NCBI RefSeq assembly: GCF_030687835.1
Contig: NZ_CP117449.1
Span: 2,294,001 to 2,358,000, forward strand
Origin: Pseudomonas hefeiensis
Lineage (GTDB): Bacteria > Pseudomonadota > Gammaproteobacteria > Pseudomonadales > Pseudomonadaceae
DNA: 64,000 nt
Direction of reading: 5' to 3'
The notes under the pieces are model-generated. The model had not been told where the DNA came from. It ran no database searches and saw only the letters and a program-made list of their open reading frames with translations. Position 1 is the stretch's first letter; each line of letters opens with the position of its first letter. Positions 1 through 10,610 of the stretch are shown piece by piece. A program made the position numbers and the translations under genes.

Positions 1-1163
1 AAGTCACAGACCGACGCAGTGAACGCCGGGAAGCTGTGCAGTGGTTCGCCAAAGCGTTCCAGCGACAACGGCTGCACGTGGTACTCGAGGTTGGCCGAGG
101 CCTGTTCCGGCCCCGAGCGGGCGAACGCACCGAGTTGGCTGGGGGCCATGGACAGCGGGCCGCTGCGATCATAGAGGTAGCGCAGCCCCATGCCCATCTT
201 GCCCCACCAAGTGCCGGCGATCTGGTTCAGGGTACGGGCGTTTTCCAACTGGTAGATCAGCCGCAGTTGCAAGTGATCCTGCAAGTTACCGCCCACGCCG
301 GGCAGCTCATGAACCACGCCTATGCCCAGACGTTGCAACAGGTTGCGCGGACCGATCCCCGAGCGCTGCAAAATACCCGGCGAGCCTACAGCGCCAGCGC
401 ACAGCACGATTTCCTTGCGCGCCTTGAAAGTCATGCTTTTGCTTTGCCAGCGGGCGCTGACGGCGTGGGCCCGGTTGTCACGCAACAGCACGCGGTCGAC
501 TTCAACGTCGGTCATTACCGTGAGGTTGGGGCGCTGGCGAACCGGTTTGAGGAAGGCCTTGGCCGCGTTCCAGCGCACCCCGGCTTTCTGGTTGACCTGG
601 AAGTAGCCGCAGCCTTCGTTGTCGCCGCCGTTGAAGTCGTCGACGCTGGGGATGCCGCTCTGTTCGGCAGCGGTGCGAAACGCATCGAGAATTGGCCATG
701 ACAGGCGCTGGCGTTCGACCCGCCATTCCCCGGCGGCGCCATGGAACTCGGAGTCTCCGGCAAAGTGGTTTTCGCTTTGTCTGAACAACGGCAGCACGTC
801 TTTCCAGGCCCAGCCAGGATTGCCCTCGGCGGCCCAGCTGTCGTAATCCGCGGCCTGGCCGCGCATGTAGATCATGCCGTTGATGGAGGAGCACCCGCCC
901 AGCACCTTGCCCCGTGGGTAACTCAGTGCGCGTCCTTGCAGACCCGGTTGCGCCTCGGTCTTGAAGCACCAGTCGGTGCGCGGGTTGCCGATGCAGAACA
1001 GGTAGCCGACCGGGATGTGAATCCACGGATAGTTGTCGCGCCCGCCCGCCTCAAGCAACAACACCCGGTGTTGCGCGTTGGCGCAAAGCCGGTTGGCCAG
1101 CAGGCATCCGGCAGGGCCGGCGCCCACGATCACGTAATCGTATTCATCGACGACAGGTTGCAT
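1..1163 (-). CDS. GMC-family FAD oxidoreductase, choline dehydrogenase-like (partial, C-terminus outside window)
   Basis: Flavoprotein of the glucose-methanol-choline family that oxidises an alcohol group using FAD; the substrate cannot be read from the sequence. About 387 residues are visible. The dinucleotide-binding GAGPAG lies at residues 14-19, GMC signature 1 (PRGKVLGGCSSINGMIYMRG) at 83-102, and signature 2 (GAVGSPGILQRSGIGP) further on. The catalytic His region is beyond the left edge. Two in-frame ATGs exist, at 1175 and 1163; I chose 1163 because an ATGAGG ribosome-binding sequence precedes it at suitable spacing. It is divergent from a LysR regulator 130 bp away, a usual arrangement for a regulator and its target. 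Family call sure; betA identity not supported. Confidence 0.9.
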   Translation of the reverse strand, partial: MQPVVDEYDYVIVGAGPAGCLLANRLCANAQHRVLLLEAGGRDNYPWIHIPVGYLFCIGNPRTDWCFKTEAQPGLQGRALSYPRGKVLGGCSSINGMIYMRGQAADYDSWAAEGNPGWAWKDVLPLFRQSENHFAGDSEFHGAAGEWRVERQRLSWPILDAFRTAAEQSGIPSVDDFNGGDNEGCGYFQVNQKAGVRWNAAKAFLKPVRQRPNLTVMTDVEVDRVLLRDNRAHAVSARWQSKSMTFKARKEIVLCAGAVGSPGILQRSGIGPRNLLQRLGIGVVHELPGVGGNLQDHLQLRLIYQLENARTLNQIAGTWWGKMGMGLRYLYDRSGPLSMAPSQLGAFARSGPEQASANLEYHVQPLSLERFGEPLHSFPAFTASVCD

Positions 1164-1292
1164 TCGCGACCTCATTTTTGTTCTTGTGGGATGCATCCTA
1201 GTTGTTAGGTTTCGTCAAAAGAATGTTAGTTTTTGCGCAACCGCTGTGCGTTTTTAAACAGTCCTGCTTTCAGGCGTGTTCAAGGATGGCCC

Positions 1293-2177
1293 ATGTTTGA
1301 CTGGAATGACCTGCGCTACTTTCTGGAACTGCAACGCAGCGGTCGTTTGCTCACGGCTGCACGACGCCTGAACACCACCCATGCCACGGTGGCCCGGCAC
1401 ATCGAAGCCATCGAGAAAAGCCTGGGCACCGCGCTGTTTGTCCAGCATGCCCAAGGCTATGAACTGACCCCTGCTGGCGAATCGTTGCTCAAACACGCCG
1501 AAGCCATGGAAAACGTGGCGCTGCTGGCTCAGGAGGACATCACCCAGTCCAGCGCGCCCTTGGGCAAGATCCGCGTGGGGGTGACGGAAGGGTTGGGCAT
1601 CATGTTTTTAGCCAGCCGCATGGAGGGTCTGTTCCAGCGTTATCCGGGGCTGGAAGTGGAGTTGGTGGCGGTGCCGCGTTTTGTCAGCATCCTCAACCGC
1701 GAAGCGGAAATCAGCATTCACCTCGAACGCCCGGTGGCCGACCTGCTGGTGACCCGAAAACTGACCGACTACAGCCTGGCGCTCTACGCCAGCCAAGCCT
1801 ATCTGGACCGTTCGCCACCGTTGCGCAGTCGCGAGGACCTGGCCCGCCATGCCTGGATCGGCTACGTCGATGACCTGCTGTTCAGCCAGGAGCTGATGTT
1901 TCTCAACAGCTTTTGTCGTAACCCTCAGGTGGTGTTCCACAGCACCAGCGTCATCGCCCAGCAACAGGCTGCCCGCTCGGGATTGGGGATCGCCGTACTG
2001 CCTTGCTACATGGCCAGCAGCGACCCGGCCCTGGTCCCATTGCTGCCGGATGAAACCATCCGCCGCAGTTACTGGATCAGCACTCGCCGCGAACTGCACA
2101 AGTCCGTGCGCCTGCGGGTGCTCTGGGATTACGTGGTGCAGTTGTGCGAGCGCGAGCAGGGGTTGCTGCTGCCCTGA
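1293..2177 (+). CDS. LysR-family transcriptional regulator
   Basis: DNA-binding regulator of 294 residues, normal for LysR. The N-terminus (WNDLRYFLELQRSGRLLTAA, then the recognition helix around HATVARHIEAIEKSLG) is the winged helix-turn-helix; the remainder is the periplasmic-binding-like effector domain. The frame is open upstream from a TTG at 1233, but the ATG at 1293 is preceded by AAGGA and starts exactly at the conserved LysR N-terminus. It is transcribed away from the GMC oxidoreductase, so control of that gene and of itself from the shared intergenic region is likely (inference). The HATVARH variant is typical of the LysR branch that often regulates neighbouring dehydrogenases. Confidence 0.93.
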   Translation: MFDWNDLRYFLELQRSGRLLTAARRLNTTHATVARHIEAIEKSLGTALFVQHAQGYELTPAGESLLKHAEAMENVALLAQEDITQSSAPLGKIRVGVTEGLGIMFLASRMEGLFQRYPGLEVELVAVPRFVSILNREAEISIHLERPVADLLVTRKLTDYSLALYASQAYLDRSPPLRSREDLARHAWIGYVDDLLFSQELMFLNSFCRNPQVVFHSTSVIAQQQAARSGLGIAVLPCYMASSDPALVPLLPDETIRRSYWISTRRELHKSVRLRVLWDYVVQLCEREQGLLLP

Positions 2178-2240
2178 TCACGCAGTAACCCGTGGGGTTG
2201 TTGACTGACTGGCGGTGCTTGTCAGAAAAAACCGAAAAGA

Positions 2241-2252
2241 GTACAAATGTAC
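2241..2252. promoter_or_regulatory. LexA2 operator, perfect palindrome
   Basis: GTAC-AAAT-GTAC, with symmetric flanking bases giving AGTACAAATGTACT at 2240-2253. The motif fits the GTAC-N4-GTRC type described for Pseudomonas LexA2 rather than the CTGT-N8-ACAG box of LexA1. It overlaps the first possible start codon of lexA2, so bound LexA2 would block transcription or early elongation of the whole mutasome operon. Confidence 0.8.
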
Positions 2253-2864
2253 TCCATGACAACTCTCACCCCCCGCCGTACCGCCATCCTGACCTTCATC
2301 CGCGAACGCATCGCCGAGCAGGGTCAGCCCCCCAGCCTCGCTGAAATCAGCGAGGCGTTCGGTTTCGCCTCCCGCAGCGTGGCGCGCAAACATGTGCTGG
2401 CGTTGACCGAAGCCGGTTTCATTGAAGTCAATCCGCACCAGGCCCGGGGTATTCGCTTGCTGAACCAGCCGCCGCGTCCCGAGTGGCTGGACGTGCCGGT
2501 GCTGGGGCGGGTGGCCGCCGGTCTGCCGATCGGTGCTGATGCCGAGGTTCACAGCCGCCTGATGCTCGACCCGGCGATGTTCACCAAGGCGCCGGATTAC
2601 CTGCTACGGGTCCAGGGTGACTCGATGATCGAGGATGGCATTCTCGACGGCGACCTGGTGGGTGTGCAGCGTACGCCCCAGGCCTCCAACGGCCAGATCG
2701 TCGTGGCGCGCCTGGACGGTGAAGTCACCATCAAGCGTTTCGAGCGAATCGGCGAGCGGATACGTTTGCTGCCGCGCAACCCGGCCTACCAGCCGATCAG
2801 TGTCGAAGCCGACCAGGACCTGGCCATCGAAGGCGTGTTCTGTGGCTTGCTGAGGCAAGGCTGA
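2247..2864 (+). CDS. lexA2: LexA2, SOS repressor of the imuA-imuB-dnaE2 operon
   Basis: Second LexA repressor, controlling the damage-inducible mutagenesis operon. 205 residues from the ATG at 2247; an in-frame ATG at 2256 gives MTTLTPRRTAIL, the usual N-terminus, but AAGAG at 2237-2241 is better spaced for 2247. Winged helix-turn-helix in the first 65 residues; Ala91-Gly92 (VAAGLP) is the self-cleavage site, Ser126 (GDSM) and Lys163 (TIKRF) form the Ser-Lys dyad, so RecA-stimulated autocleavage should work. Its stop and the imuA start overlap (TGATG). It heads the operon and carries its own operator. Confidence 0.95.
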   Translation: MYSMTTLTPRRTAILTFIRERIAEQGQPPSLAEISEAFGFASRSVARKHVLALTEAGFIEVNPHQARGIRLLNQPPRPEWLDVPVLGRVAAGLPIGADAEVHSRLMLDPAMFTKAPDYLLRVQGDSMIEDGILDGDLVGVQRTPQASNGQIVVARLDGEVTIKRFERIGERIRLLPRNPAYQPISVEADQDLAIEGVFCGLLRQG

Positions 2865-3496
2865 TGGGCGCTGTCGTTGCACTGGACACGCTGTTCAACG
2901 GTGGCCAGGTCTGGAAGGGCCGGCCCGCGCCCCCGGCCGCCAGCCCACAACCCACCGGTCATGCGGCACTGGACGCGGCGTTGCCCAGTGGCGGCTGGCC
3001 GGAAGCGGCGCTGACGGAACTGCTGGTCGCCGCACCAGGCGTGGGCGAGTTGCAACTGGTCTGGCCGACCCTGGCGCGGTTGACGGCGGCGGGGGAGCGG
3101 ATCGTGCTGGTGGCGCCGCCCTTCGTGCCCTATCCCCAGGCCTGGCAGAACGCCGGGGTGGACCTGCGCCAGTTATCAGTGATCCGGGCCGATGAGCGCG
3201 ATGCCTTGTGGGCTGCCGAACAATGCCTGCGTTCGGGCAGTTGCGGCGCGGTGCTGTGCTGGCCCCGCCAGGCTGACGACCGCGCTCTGCGCCGCTTGCA
3301 AGTGGCGGCGGAAACCGGCCAGACCCTGGCGTTCGCCTGGCGCTCGATCCAGGAAGCCATCAACCCGTCGCCGGCGGCCCTGCGCATTGCCATCGATGGC
3401 CGGCCAGGGCAATTACGGGTGCTCAAGTGCCGGGGCGGGCTGGCCCGGTCGACGCCCATTGCCTTCGCCACGCTCAGCACACAGACAGAGCATTGA
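2864..3496 (+). CDS. imuA: ImuA, RecA-like translesion synthesis accessory protein
   Basis: Accessory component of the ImuA-ImuB-DnaE2 mutasome, often annotated as SulA-like cell division inhibitor; it is a shortened RecA-fold protein that binds ImuB. 210 residues, with the expected hydrophobic strand (GERIVLVAPPFVPYPQAWQNAG) and the SCGAVLCWPRQADDRALRRLQ segment typical of the family. The start codon overlaps the lexA2 stop (TGATG), giving translational coupling. Followed seven bases later by imuB. Family membership follows from both sequence and the fixed gene order; the SulA name should not be taken as function. Confidence 0.92.
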   Translation: MGAVVALDTLFNGGQVWKGRPAPPAASPQPTGHAALDAALPSGGWPEAALTELLVAAPGVGELQLVWPTLARLTAAGERIVLVAPPFVPYPQAWQNAGVDLRQLSVIRADERDALWAAEQCLRSGSCGAVLCWPRQADDRALRRLQVAAETGQTLAFAWRSIQEAINPSPAALRIAIDGRPGQLRVLKCRGGLARSTPIAFATLSTQTEH

Positions 3497-3503
3497 GGTT
3501 GCG

Positions 3504-4925
3504 ATGCGCTGGGTCTGCATACTCTTCCCGCAACTGGCGCTGGACGCCGCGCTGCGTCAGCGTCCCGATCCCGACGAGCCCTTGGCGCTGTTGACCGGTC
3601 CGGCCCAGCGCCGGGTGCTGCAAGCGGTCAATGACCCGGCACGGGCCCTGGGTTTGCGTCCCGGCCAGACCATGACGGCCGCCCAGGCCCTGAGTAAAGG
3701 GTTTGCCACGGCCGAATACGACGCGGCGCAGATCGAACACTGGCAACAGTTCCTGGCGGCCTGGGCCTACCGTTTCAGCTCTCAGGTCAGCGTGCATTAC
3801 CCGCGCACGCTGGTGTTCGAGATCGAGTCGAGCCTGGGCCTGTTCGGTCCCTGGCCGGCGTTTGAGAAACGCCTGCGGGCCGAGCTGACGCAACTGGGAT
3901 TCCGGCATCGCATTGTCGCCGCCCCCAACCCGGTGGCGGCGCGGGTGTTGGCCAATGCCTACGACGCCTTGGTGGTGCCCGACATCGAAACCCTGCAAGC
4001 CTGCCTGGGACAGATGCCGGTAGAGCGTATCGGACTTGCGCCCGAGGTCGCCACGGCGCTGTCGCGCATGGGGCTGCGCCAGTTGAGCCAGGTCCAGGCC
4101 TTGCCCCGGCACACCCTGGCGCGGCGGTTTGAAGCCCAGGTGCTCAAGCACCTTGATGCGCTGACGGGCAGCCGCACCCTGGCACTGTCGTTTTACCTGC
4201 CGCCGGACCGGTTCGATGTGCGCATCGAGCTCAACTATGACGTGCAATCCCACCAGGCGTTGTTGTTTCCGTTACGCCGGCTGACCGGTGATCTTTCGGC
4301 TTTCCTGTGCGGTCGTGACAGCGGCGTACAACGCTTTGACCTGCACTTGGAGCACGCCGGGTTGCCGGACACGCTGATCAAGGTCGGCCTGCTCAGCGCT
4401 GAACGGGATCCTTCGATGCTTTTCGAGCTGGCCCGTGGTCGGCTGGAGCAGGTGCAGGTCGAGGCGCCGGTACGTGGCTTTCGCTTGTGTGCCGAAGACC
4501 TGCCCAGTTTCGTGCCCCAGCGCCTGGAGCTGTTCGACGAGCGGCCTCAGCAGTCCTTGCCCTGGGAGCAATTGCGCGAGCGGCTGCGGGCCCGGTTGGG
4601 GGACGACGCGGTGCAGGGCCTGGGGTTTCGCGATGACCATCGGCCTGAATGTGCCTGGCAGATGACCTCTCAACGCCAGCCCCAGACATGTCCGGTACGC
4701 GAGGGCGTCCGGCGTCCCGGCTGGCTGCTGGACGAACCCCAAGCCTTGCAGGAGAGCCAGACGCGAATCCTCATGGGCCCGGAGCGCATCGAGTCCGGCT
4801 GGTGGGACGGCGCCGACGTGCGCCGTGATTACTATCTGATCGAAACCCGCGCGGGCCAACGGGGCTGGGCCTATCGACCGGTGGGCGAGGGCGGTCCGTT
4901 GTGGCTGCAGGGCTGGTTTGCATGA
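3504..4925 (+). CDS. imuB: ImuB, catalytically degenerate Y-family polymerase homologue
   Basis: Hub protein of the SOS mutasome: an inactive Y-family polymerase that links DnaE2 and ImuA to the beta clamp. 473 residues from the ATG at 3504. Where active polymerases have an acidic catalytic strand the protein reads [13 protein letters not shown], and the second acidic motif is replaced by SSLGLFGPW, so no polymerase activity is expected. A clamp-binding motif (RLELFDERP) lies near residues 339-347, followed by the long C-terminal tail used for partner binding. The frame is open 312 bases upstream, but that part lies inside imuA and is not credible. It overlaps dnaE2 by four bases (ATGA). Confidence 0.94.
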   Translation: MRWVCILFPQLALDAALRQRPDPDEPLALLTGPAQRRVLQAVNDPARALGLRPGQTMTAAQALSKGFATAEYDAAQIEHWQQFLAAWAYRFSSQVSVHYPRTLVFEIESSLGLFGPWPAFEKRLRAELTQLGFRHRIVAAPNPVAARVLANAYDALVVPDIETLQACLGQMPVERIGLAPEVATALSRMGLRQLSQVQALPRHTLARRFEAQVLKHLDALTGSRTLALSFYLPPDRFDVRIELNYDVQSHQALLFPLRRLTGDLSAFLCGRDSGVQRFDLHLEHAGLPDTLIKVGLLSAERDPSMLFELARGRLEQVQVEAPVRGFRLCAEDLPSFVPQRLELFDERPQQSLPWEQLRERLRARLGDDAVQGLGFRDDHRPECAWQMTSQRQPQTCPVREGVRRPGWLLDEPQALQESQTRILMGPERIESGWWDGADVRRDYYLIETRAGQRGWAYRPVGEGGPLWLQGWFA

Positions 4926-7900
4926 ACATCGAATATGCCGAACTGCATTGCCTGTCGAACTTCAGTTTCCAGCGCGGTGCCTCCAGCGCCCTGGAGCTGT
5001 GCCGTCGTGCGCAACAACAAGGTTACAAGGCCCTGGCAATCACCGATGAGTGCACCCTGGCCGGGATTGTCCGGGCCTGGCAGGCTGCCAGGGAGCTGGA
5101 CTTGCACTTGATCGTCGGCAGTGAGATCCAGATCGAGAACGGTCCGAAACTGGTGCTGCTGGTGGAGAATCTGCAAGGCTATCAGGCCTTGTGCCGGTTG
5201 ATCACCCGCGCCCGCCGCCGCAGCGAGAAAGGTTGCTATCGCATCGTGCGCGAAGACTTCGACGAGCCCTTGCCGGGGTTGCTGGCGTTGTGGGTGCCCG
5301 GTGACAGCGATCCCGAGGGGCAGGGGCGCTGGCTGCGGCAGATATTTGCCGAGCGCTTGTGGTTGTCGGTCCAGTTACATTGCGGGCAGGACGACCGGCG
5401 TCGACTGGCGGACTTGCTGGCGCTGGCGCAACGGTTGGACCTTGTGGCCGTCGCCACGGGGGACGTGCACATGCATGGGCGCGGCCGCCGCGCCCTGCAG
5501 GACACCATGACCGCCATCCGGCACCACGTCACGGTGGCCGAGGCCGGCCAGCGCCTGCACCCCAACGGCGAGCGCCACTTGCGCAGTCTCCAGGCCCTGG
5601 CCGACATCTACCCGCGCGCCTTGCTCGACGAAACGTTGAACATCGCCCGGCGCTGTACGTTCGACCTTGGTCAGTTGCGTTATCAATACCCACGCGAACT
5701 GGTGCCTGAGGGCCATACACCCGCGTCCTGGCTGCGGGAGTTGACCGAGCGCGGTATGCGCCAGCGATGGGAGAAAGGTGTGCAGGACAAGGTCCGCCAG
5801 CAGATCGACAAGGAGCTGGCCCTGATCGCCGAGCTGCGCTACGACAGTTATTTTCTCACGGTGCAAGACATCGTCAGCTTCGCCCGCGACCGGCATATTC
5901 TCTGCCAGGGCCGTGGTTCGGCGGCCAACTCAGCGGTGTGCTACGCCTTGGGTATCACCGAAATCGACCCGAGCCAGACCAGTATGCTGTTCGAGCGATT
6001 CCTGTCCCGGGAGCGCAACGAGCCGCCGGACATCGACGTCGATTTTGAACACGAGCGTCGTGAAGAAGTGCTGCAGTACGTGTTCCAGCGCTACGGTCGC
6101 CATCGTGCGGCATTGACGGCGGTGGTCAGCAGCTACCACGGTGCCGGCGCGGTGCGGGACGTCGCCAAAGCCTTGGGCTTGCCGCCGGATCAGGTCAACG
6201 CGCTGGCTGACTGTTGTGGGCGCTGGAGTGACGAAGCGCCGCCAGTGGATCGTCTGCGCGAAGGTGGTTTCGACCCGGACAGCCCAGTGTTGCGTCGGAT
6301 CTTGAGCCTGACCCGACAACTGATCGGTTTTCCCCGACATTTGTCCCAGCACCCTGGCGGCTTCGTGATTTCCGAACAGCCCCTGGACACCCTGGTGCCG
6401 GTGGAAAACGCCGCCATGGCCGAGCGCACCATCATCCAGTGGGACAAAGACGACCTGGACGCGGTCGGGTTGCTCAAGGTGGATATCCTGGCCTTGGGCA
6501 TGCTCAGTGCGATTCGTCGCTGTTTTGATCTGATCGCGCATTACCGCGGCCAGCAGTACACCTTGGCGACGTTGCCCAAGGATGACGCGGCCACCTACGA
6601 AATGATCACCCGCGCCGACACCATTGGTGTGTTCCAGATCGAGTCGCGCGCGCAAATGGCGATGTTGCCTCGGCTCAAACCCGAGTCTTTTTATGACCTG
6701 GTTATTGAAGTGGCCATCGTACGACCGGGGCCGATCCAGGGCGGGATGGTGCACCCGTATCTGCGGCGTAAAAACAAGGAAGAGGCGGTGACATACCCCT
6801 CCAAAGCGTTGGAAGAAGTGCTCAAGCGCACCTTGGGCGTGCCTCTGTTTCAGGAGCAGGTCATGCAGATCGCCATCGTTGCGGCTGATTACAGCCCGGG
6901 CGAAGCTGACCAGTTGCGTCGTTCCATGGCTGCCTGGAAACGCCACGGCGGTCTGGAACCGCATCGGGAGCGCCTGGCGGCAGGAATGGCGAAAAACGGT
7001 TACACAGCAGAATTCGCCGCGCAGATATTTGAACAGATCAAGGGGTTCGGCAATTACGGTTTTCCTGAATCCCACGCCGCCAGCTTCGCCTTGCTGACCT
7101 ACGCCAGCAGTTGGCTCAAATGCCATGAGCCGGCGGCGTTCGCCTGTGCCCTGATCAACAGCTGGCCCATGGGGTTCTACAGCCCGGACCAGATTCTGCA
7201 GGATGCCCGCCGGCATCAGTTGCAGATCCGCCCGGTGGACGTACGCGCCAGTGACTGGGATTGCAGCCTCGAACCCATGGCAGGCCGACAACCGGCGCTT
7301 CGCCTGGGCCTGCGCATGATCAAGGGCTTTCGCCAAGAGGATGCCCATCGTATCGAAGCGGCCCGCCGGCATCGGGCCTTCAGTGACGTGGCCGACCTTG
7401 GCGAGCGCGCGCAACTCGATGCCCGGGCCCAGGCGCAACTGGCCGACGCCGGTGCCTTGCGTGGCCTGGCCGGTGATCGGCATCGCGCTCGCTGGGAAGT
7501 GGCCGGGGTACAGAAACAGCTGGGCTTGTTCGCCGGTTTGCCCAGTCAGGAAGAACCGCCCGTGGATCTGCCAAAACCCACGGTGGGGGAGAACCTGTTC
7601 GCCGATTACGCCAGCGTCGGTACGACGCTGGGGCCCCATCCACTGGCCTTGTTGCGCCCCGAACTGCGCGCCCGACGCTGTCGCAGCTCACGGGAACTGC
7701 AGGATGTGGAGCATGGCCGCAACGTCAGCGTCGCCGGCCTGGTCACCGGCCGCCAACGGCCAGGCACGGCCAGCGGCGTGACTTTCGTCACCCTGGAAGA
7801 TGAGTTTGGCAACCTCAATGTGGTGGTCTGGCGCGACCTGGCCGAGCGCCAACGCAAAGCCTTGGTGGGTTCGCAATTGCTCAGGGTCGACGGACGTTGG

Positions 7901-7999
7901 GAAAGTGTCGGTGAAGTTCGTCACCTGATCGCCGGTCGTTTGAGCGACCTGACCGAGTTGCTGGCGGGTATCCAGGTGCACAGCCGCGATTTCCGCTGA
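4922..7999 (+). CDS. dnaE2: DnaE2 (ImuC), error-prone DNA polymerase III alpha subunit
   Basis: Catalytic subunit of the SOS mutasome, extending DNA across lesions at the cost of mutations. 1,025 residues, shorter than DnaE1 as usual for DnaE2. N-terminal PHP domain ([16 protein letters not shown]), palm motifs QGRGSAANS and [20 protein letters not shown], and a C-terminal OB fold ([12 protein letters not shown]...[16 protein letters not shown]). The start overlaps the imuB stop in ATGA; this is more likely than an upstream GTG because the conserved N-terminus [10 protein letters not shown] begins here. Last gene of the lexA2 operon; no clear terminator was seen in the 150 bp after it. Confidence 0.96.
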   Translation: MNIEYAELHCLSNFSFQRGASSALELCRRAQQQGYKALAITDECTLAGIVRAWQAARELDLHLIVGSEIQIENGPKLVLLVENLQGYQALCRLITRARRRSEKGCYRIVREDFDEPLPGLLALWVPGDSDPEGQGRWLRQIFAERLWLSVQLHCGQDDRRRLADLLALAQRLDLVAVATGDVHMHGRGRRALQDTMTAIRHHVTVAEAGQRLHPNGERHLRSLQALADIYPRALLDETLNIARRCTFDLGQLRYQYPRELVPEGHTPASWLRELTERGMRQRWEKGVQDKVRQQIDKELALIAELRYDSYFLTVQDIVSFARDRHILCQGRGSAANSAVCYALGITEIDPSQTSMLFERFLSRERNEPPDIDVDFEHERREEVLQYVFQRYGRHRAALTAVVSSYHGAGAVRDVAKALGLPPDQVNALADCCGRWSDEAPPVDRLREGGFDPDSPVLRRILSLTRQLIGFPRHLSQHPGGFVISEQPLDTLVPVENAAMAERTIIQWDKDDLDAVGLLKVDILALGMLSAIRRCFDLIAHYRGQQYTLATLPKDDAATYEMITRADTIGVFQIESRAQMAMLPRLKPESFYDLVIEVAIVRPGPIQGGMVHPYLRRKNKEEAVTYPSKALEEVLKRTLGVPLFQEQVMQIAIVAADYSPGEADQLRRSMAAWKRHGGLEPHRERLAAGMAKNGYTAEFAAQIFEQIKGFGNYGFPESHAASFALLTYASSWLKCHEPAAFACALINSWPMGFYSPDQILQDARRHQLQIRPVDVRASDWDCSLEPMAGRQPALRLGLRMIKGFRQEDAHRIEAARRHRAFSDVADLGERAQLDARAQAQLADAGALRGLAGDRHRARWEVAGVQKQLGLFAGLPSQEEPPVDLPKPTVGENLFADYASVGTTLGPHPLALLRPELRARRCRSSRELQDVEHGRNVSVAGLVTGRQRPGTASGVTFVTLEDEFGNLNVVVWRDLAERQRKALVGSQLLRVDGRWESVGEVRHLIAGRLSDLTELLAGIQVHSRDFR

Positions 8000-8150
8000 A
8001 CCCAGCTGCCATACAGCAAGCAGTCCGGACAAAACTGCATCGTGACCTCAGCATGAAACCAAACGCCAGCGCAGCGCTCGAAGCTCTGAGCACAAGGGAC
8101 TTGTGGTATGCCGATTCCCTGCTGGCATTTTCGAGGTTCAGAATCGACTC

Positions 8151-10264
8151 ATGCAGTTCTTATCCCAGAATCATGGATGCCCCGGTTGGGGCGGTGAAAT
8201 GGCCGGGCGTATCCGGGCGTTCGATTGGAGTCAGACCGAACTGGGCGCCATCGAGCACTGGTCTGCCAGTCTGCGCAGCGCAGTCCAGATGCTGCTGGCG
8301 TCGCCTTTGCCAATGGTCATGTTGTGGGGCCGTCAGGGCTTCATGATCTACAACGATGCCTATGCCGAGTTCGCTGGAGGGCGCCATCCGTACCTGCTGG
8401 GCTGCGCGGTAGAGTTGGGCTGGCCGGAAGTGGCCGAATTCAATCGTCACGTACTGGATGTCTGCCTGGCCGGCGGCACCTTGTCCTATCGCAGCAAAGA
8501 GCTGGTATTGCTACGCAATGGCAAGCCTGAAGATGTATGGATGGACCTTTATTACAGCCCGGTGCCTGACGATGATCAGTCTCCGGGCGGCGTGTTGGCG
8601 ATCGTCGTGGAAACTACCGAGCTTGTGCTGACCGAGCGCGCCCGTCAGGAGGCGGAACGCAGCTACCGCGCCGTCAACGAGCGCATTCAGTTGGCCCTCT
8701 CGGTCGGGCCGCTGCTGGGGTCGTTTGTCTGGGACATCCAAAACGATACACTTTCCGGCGATGAGCGTTTTTCCCGCACCTTCAATTACCCGCCAGACAC
8801 GCCACTGGATGCATTACCTGTCGAGATTGCCCGCCAGAACATCCACCCCGATGACCTTGAGGAGGTGAACCGGCGGGTCGAGCTGACCTTGCACACCGGG
8901 ACACCCTACAACGCTGAGTATCGGGTGCGCCGCCTGGACGGTGATTACCTGTGGGTGCTGGCCAGCGGGCGATGTGAATTCGATACGTTGGGCCGCCCCC
9001 TGCGTTTTCCCGGTGTGCTGATTGATATCAACGAACGCAAGGCGGCTGAAGCATCACTGCTCAAGTTCACCCGTGATCTGGAGCAGCGTGTCGCCGAGGA
9101 AGTGCATGCGCGGTTGACGGCCGAAGAACAGTTGCGCCAATCGCAGAAACTCGAAGCCATTGGCGGACTCACTGGCGGTGTGGCCCATGACTTCAACAAC
9201 TTGCTGCAGGTGATCGCCGGCAACCTGCACCTGCTGGGCTCGCCACGAACCGGACAACGTCAATGTGCAGCGACGGGTCAGTGCCTCCATCGAAGCGGTG
9301 GAGCGGGGCGCCAAACTGTCCTCGCAATTGCTGGCGTTTGCCCGACGCCAGCCGTTGTCACCGGCGGTCTACAACCCACGGCGGATCTTCGACGGCCTGG
9401 GCGAGTTGCTGCAACGGGCCTTGGGCGAAACCATCCAGATCGAAGTGGCCTTGCCTGCCGAACCCTGGTGCGTTCATGTCGATCGCAATCAACTTGAAAA
9501 CGCTTTGCTGAACCTGGCGATCAATGCCCGCGATGCCATGGACGGTGAAGGCACCATTGGCCTGATTGGCGAAAACATCGTGCTCGACGAATCCTCTTGC
9601 GTCGGCAAAGGCATTCCAGCCGGCGACTATGTGCGTTTGTCGGTGATCGATCGCGGCGCAGGCATGCCTCCCGATGTCCTGAAATCATGTGTTCGAGCCG
9701 TTTTTCACCACCAAGACCGACGGCCAGGGTACCGGGCTTGGATTGAGCATGGTGTTCGGGTTCGTCAAACAAAGTGGCGGGCATATCGAGATTGCCAGTG
9801 ACGTGGGTAAGGGCACCCAGGCGCAAATGTATTTCCCCCGCAGTCTGCAGCCTGAAACAGGGGAAGAGACGCCACAGGGCCCGCTGCAGCCTGGCGGGCA
9901 AGAGACGATTTTGGTGGTGGAGGATAACGAAGAGGTGCGCCGCGCGTCGGTAGAGCTGCTGGAACAATCGGGCTATCGGACACTCACGGCGGCCAACGCT
10001 GATGCGGCCATGGAGCTTTTGCTCGAAGGCGTCTCGGTGGACCTGATTTTTACCGATGTGGTCATGCCCGGTCTGATCAAGAGCTCGGACCTGGCTGCCT
10101 GGGCCAAGGTGCAGGCCCCGCCGGTGCCCGTGCTGTTCACTTCGGGCCACACCCGGGACATCATTTCCCGCAACCACCAATTGAGCCCAGATACCCATCT
10201 GCTGAGCAAACCCTACGGTCCGGAGGCCTTGATCACTATGGTGAGGACTGTATTGGGGAGTTGA
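8151..10264 (+). pseudogene. Hybrid sensor histidine kinase/response regulator, broken by two +1 frameshifts
   Basis: Three consecutive frames join into one protein: an N-terminal region with sensing and PAS domains ([13 protein letters not shown]), a HisKA phospho-acceptor box ([14 protein letters not shown]), a HATPase domain ([18 protein letters not shown], then [14 protein letters not shown]) and a receiver domain ([11 protein letters not shown], phospho-acceptor in FTDVVMPG). An extra C at 9243-9244 and an extra T at 9685 shift the frame; removing each restores the family consensus exactly, for example [13 protein letters not shown]. The intact protein at 46,711-49,248 has the same order of domains. 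Either a recent pseudogene or two sequencing errors. The start is uncertain: ATG 8151, or GTG 8103. Confidence 0.85.
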
Positions 10265-10359
10265 TCGCAACGCGGTAAACAAATGGAACCGAAGCCGCCG
10301 TGTCACCTTCAAATGACCATGACCGGTCATCAATCCGGCCTGTCATGAACGAGGTGTCT

Positions 10360-10557
10360 ATGAACCAAGATCCTGAAAACACCCAGCCAGCCAGCCCCGC
10401 CGGGGCAGGCAAGGCCCAGAGCGCCGACAGCGAGGTCGATCAAAAGAATCACCACCAGGACAACGACAACACCTTCAGCCCTGGTTTCAAGCCTGACCCG
10501 GACCGCCCGGAATCCGGTGAGAGCACTGACGCCGATATCGACACGGACGGCGGCTAG
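10360..10557 (+). CDS. Small acidic hydrophilic protein, unknown function
   Basis: 65 residues, no recognised domain. It is rich in Asp, Glu, Asn, Gln, Pro and Ser, has no hydrophobic segment, and ends in a DADIDTDGG tail, so it is probably unstructured and cytosolic. I chose the ATG at 10360 because GAGG at 10351-10354 sits five bases upstream; a second in-frame ATG lies at 10345. A strong hairpin follows directly. It looks like one of the small Pseudomonas proteins that often go unnamed. Coding status rests on the ribosome-binding site and the clean open frame; there is no functional evidence. Confidence 0.6.
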   Translation: MNQDPENTQPASPAGAGKAQSADSEVDQKNHHQDNDNTFSPGFKPDPDRPESGESTDADIDTDGG

Positions 10558-10567
10558 CAGAGCTCAT

Positions 10568-10597
10568 GACAAGCCCGACTCGATGGTCGGGCTTGTC
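10568..10597. terminator. Hairpin between convergent genes
   Basis: GACAAGCCCGAC, loop TCGATG, GTCGGGCTTGTC: a 12-bp perfect stem between the small acidic protein gene and the convergent DUF4142 gene. No T-tract follows on either strand, so it may be a bidirectional terminator of the Rho-assisted kind. Confidence 0.6.
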
Positions 10598-10610
10598 CAT
10601 GCTTCAAGCT

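Noticed and set aside
5930..7639. 569-residue open frame opposite dnaE2
   Set aside because: Antisense shadow of a confirmed polymerase gene.
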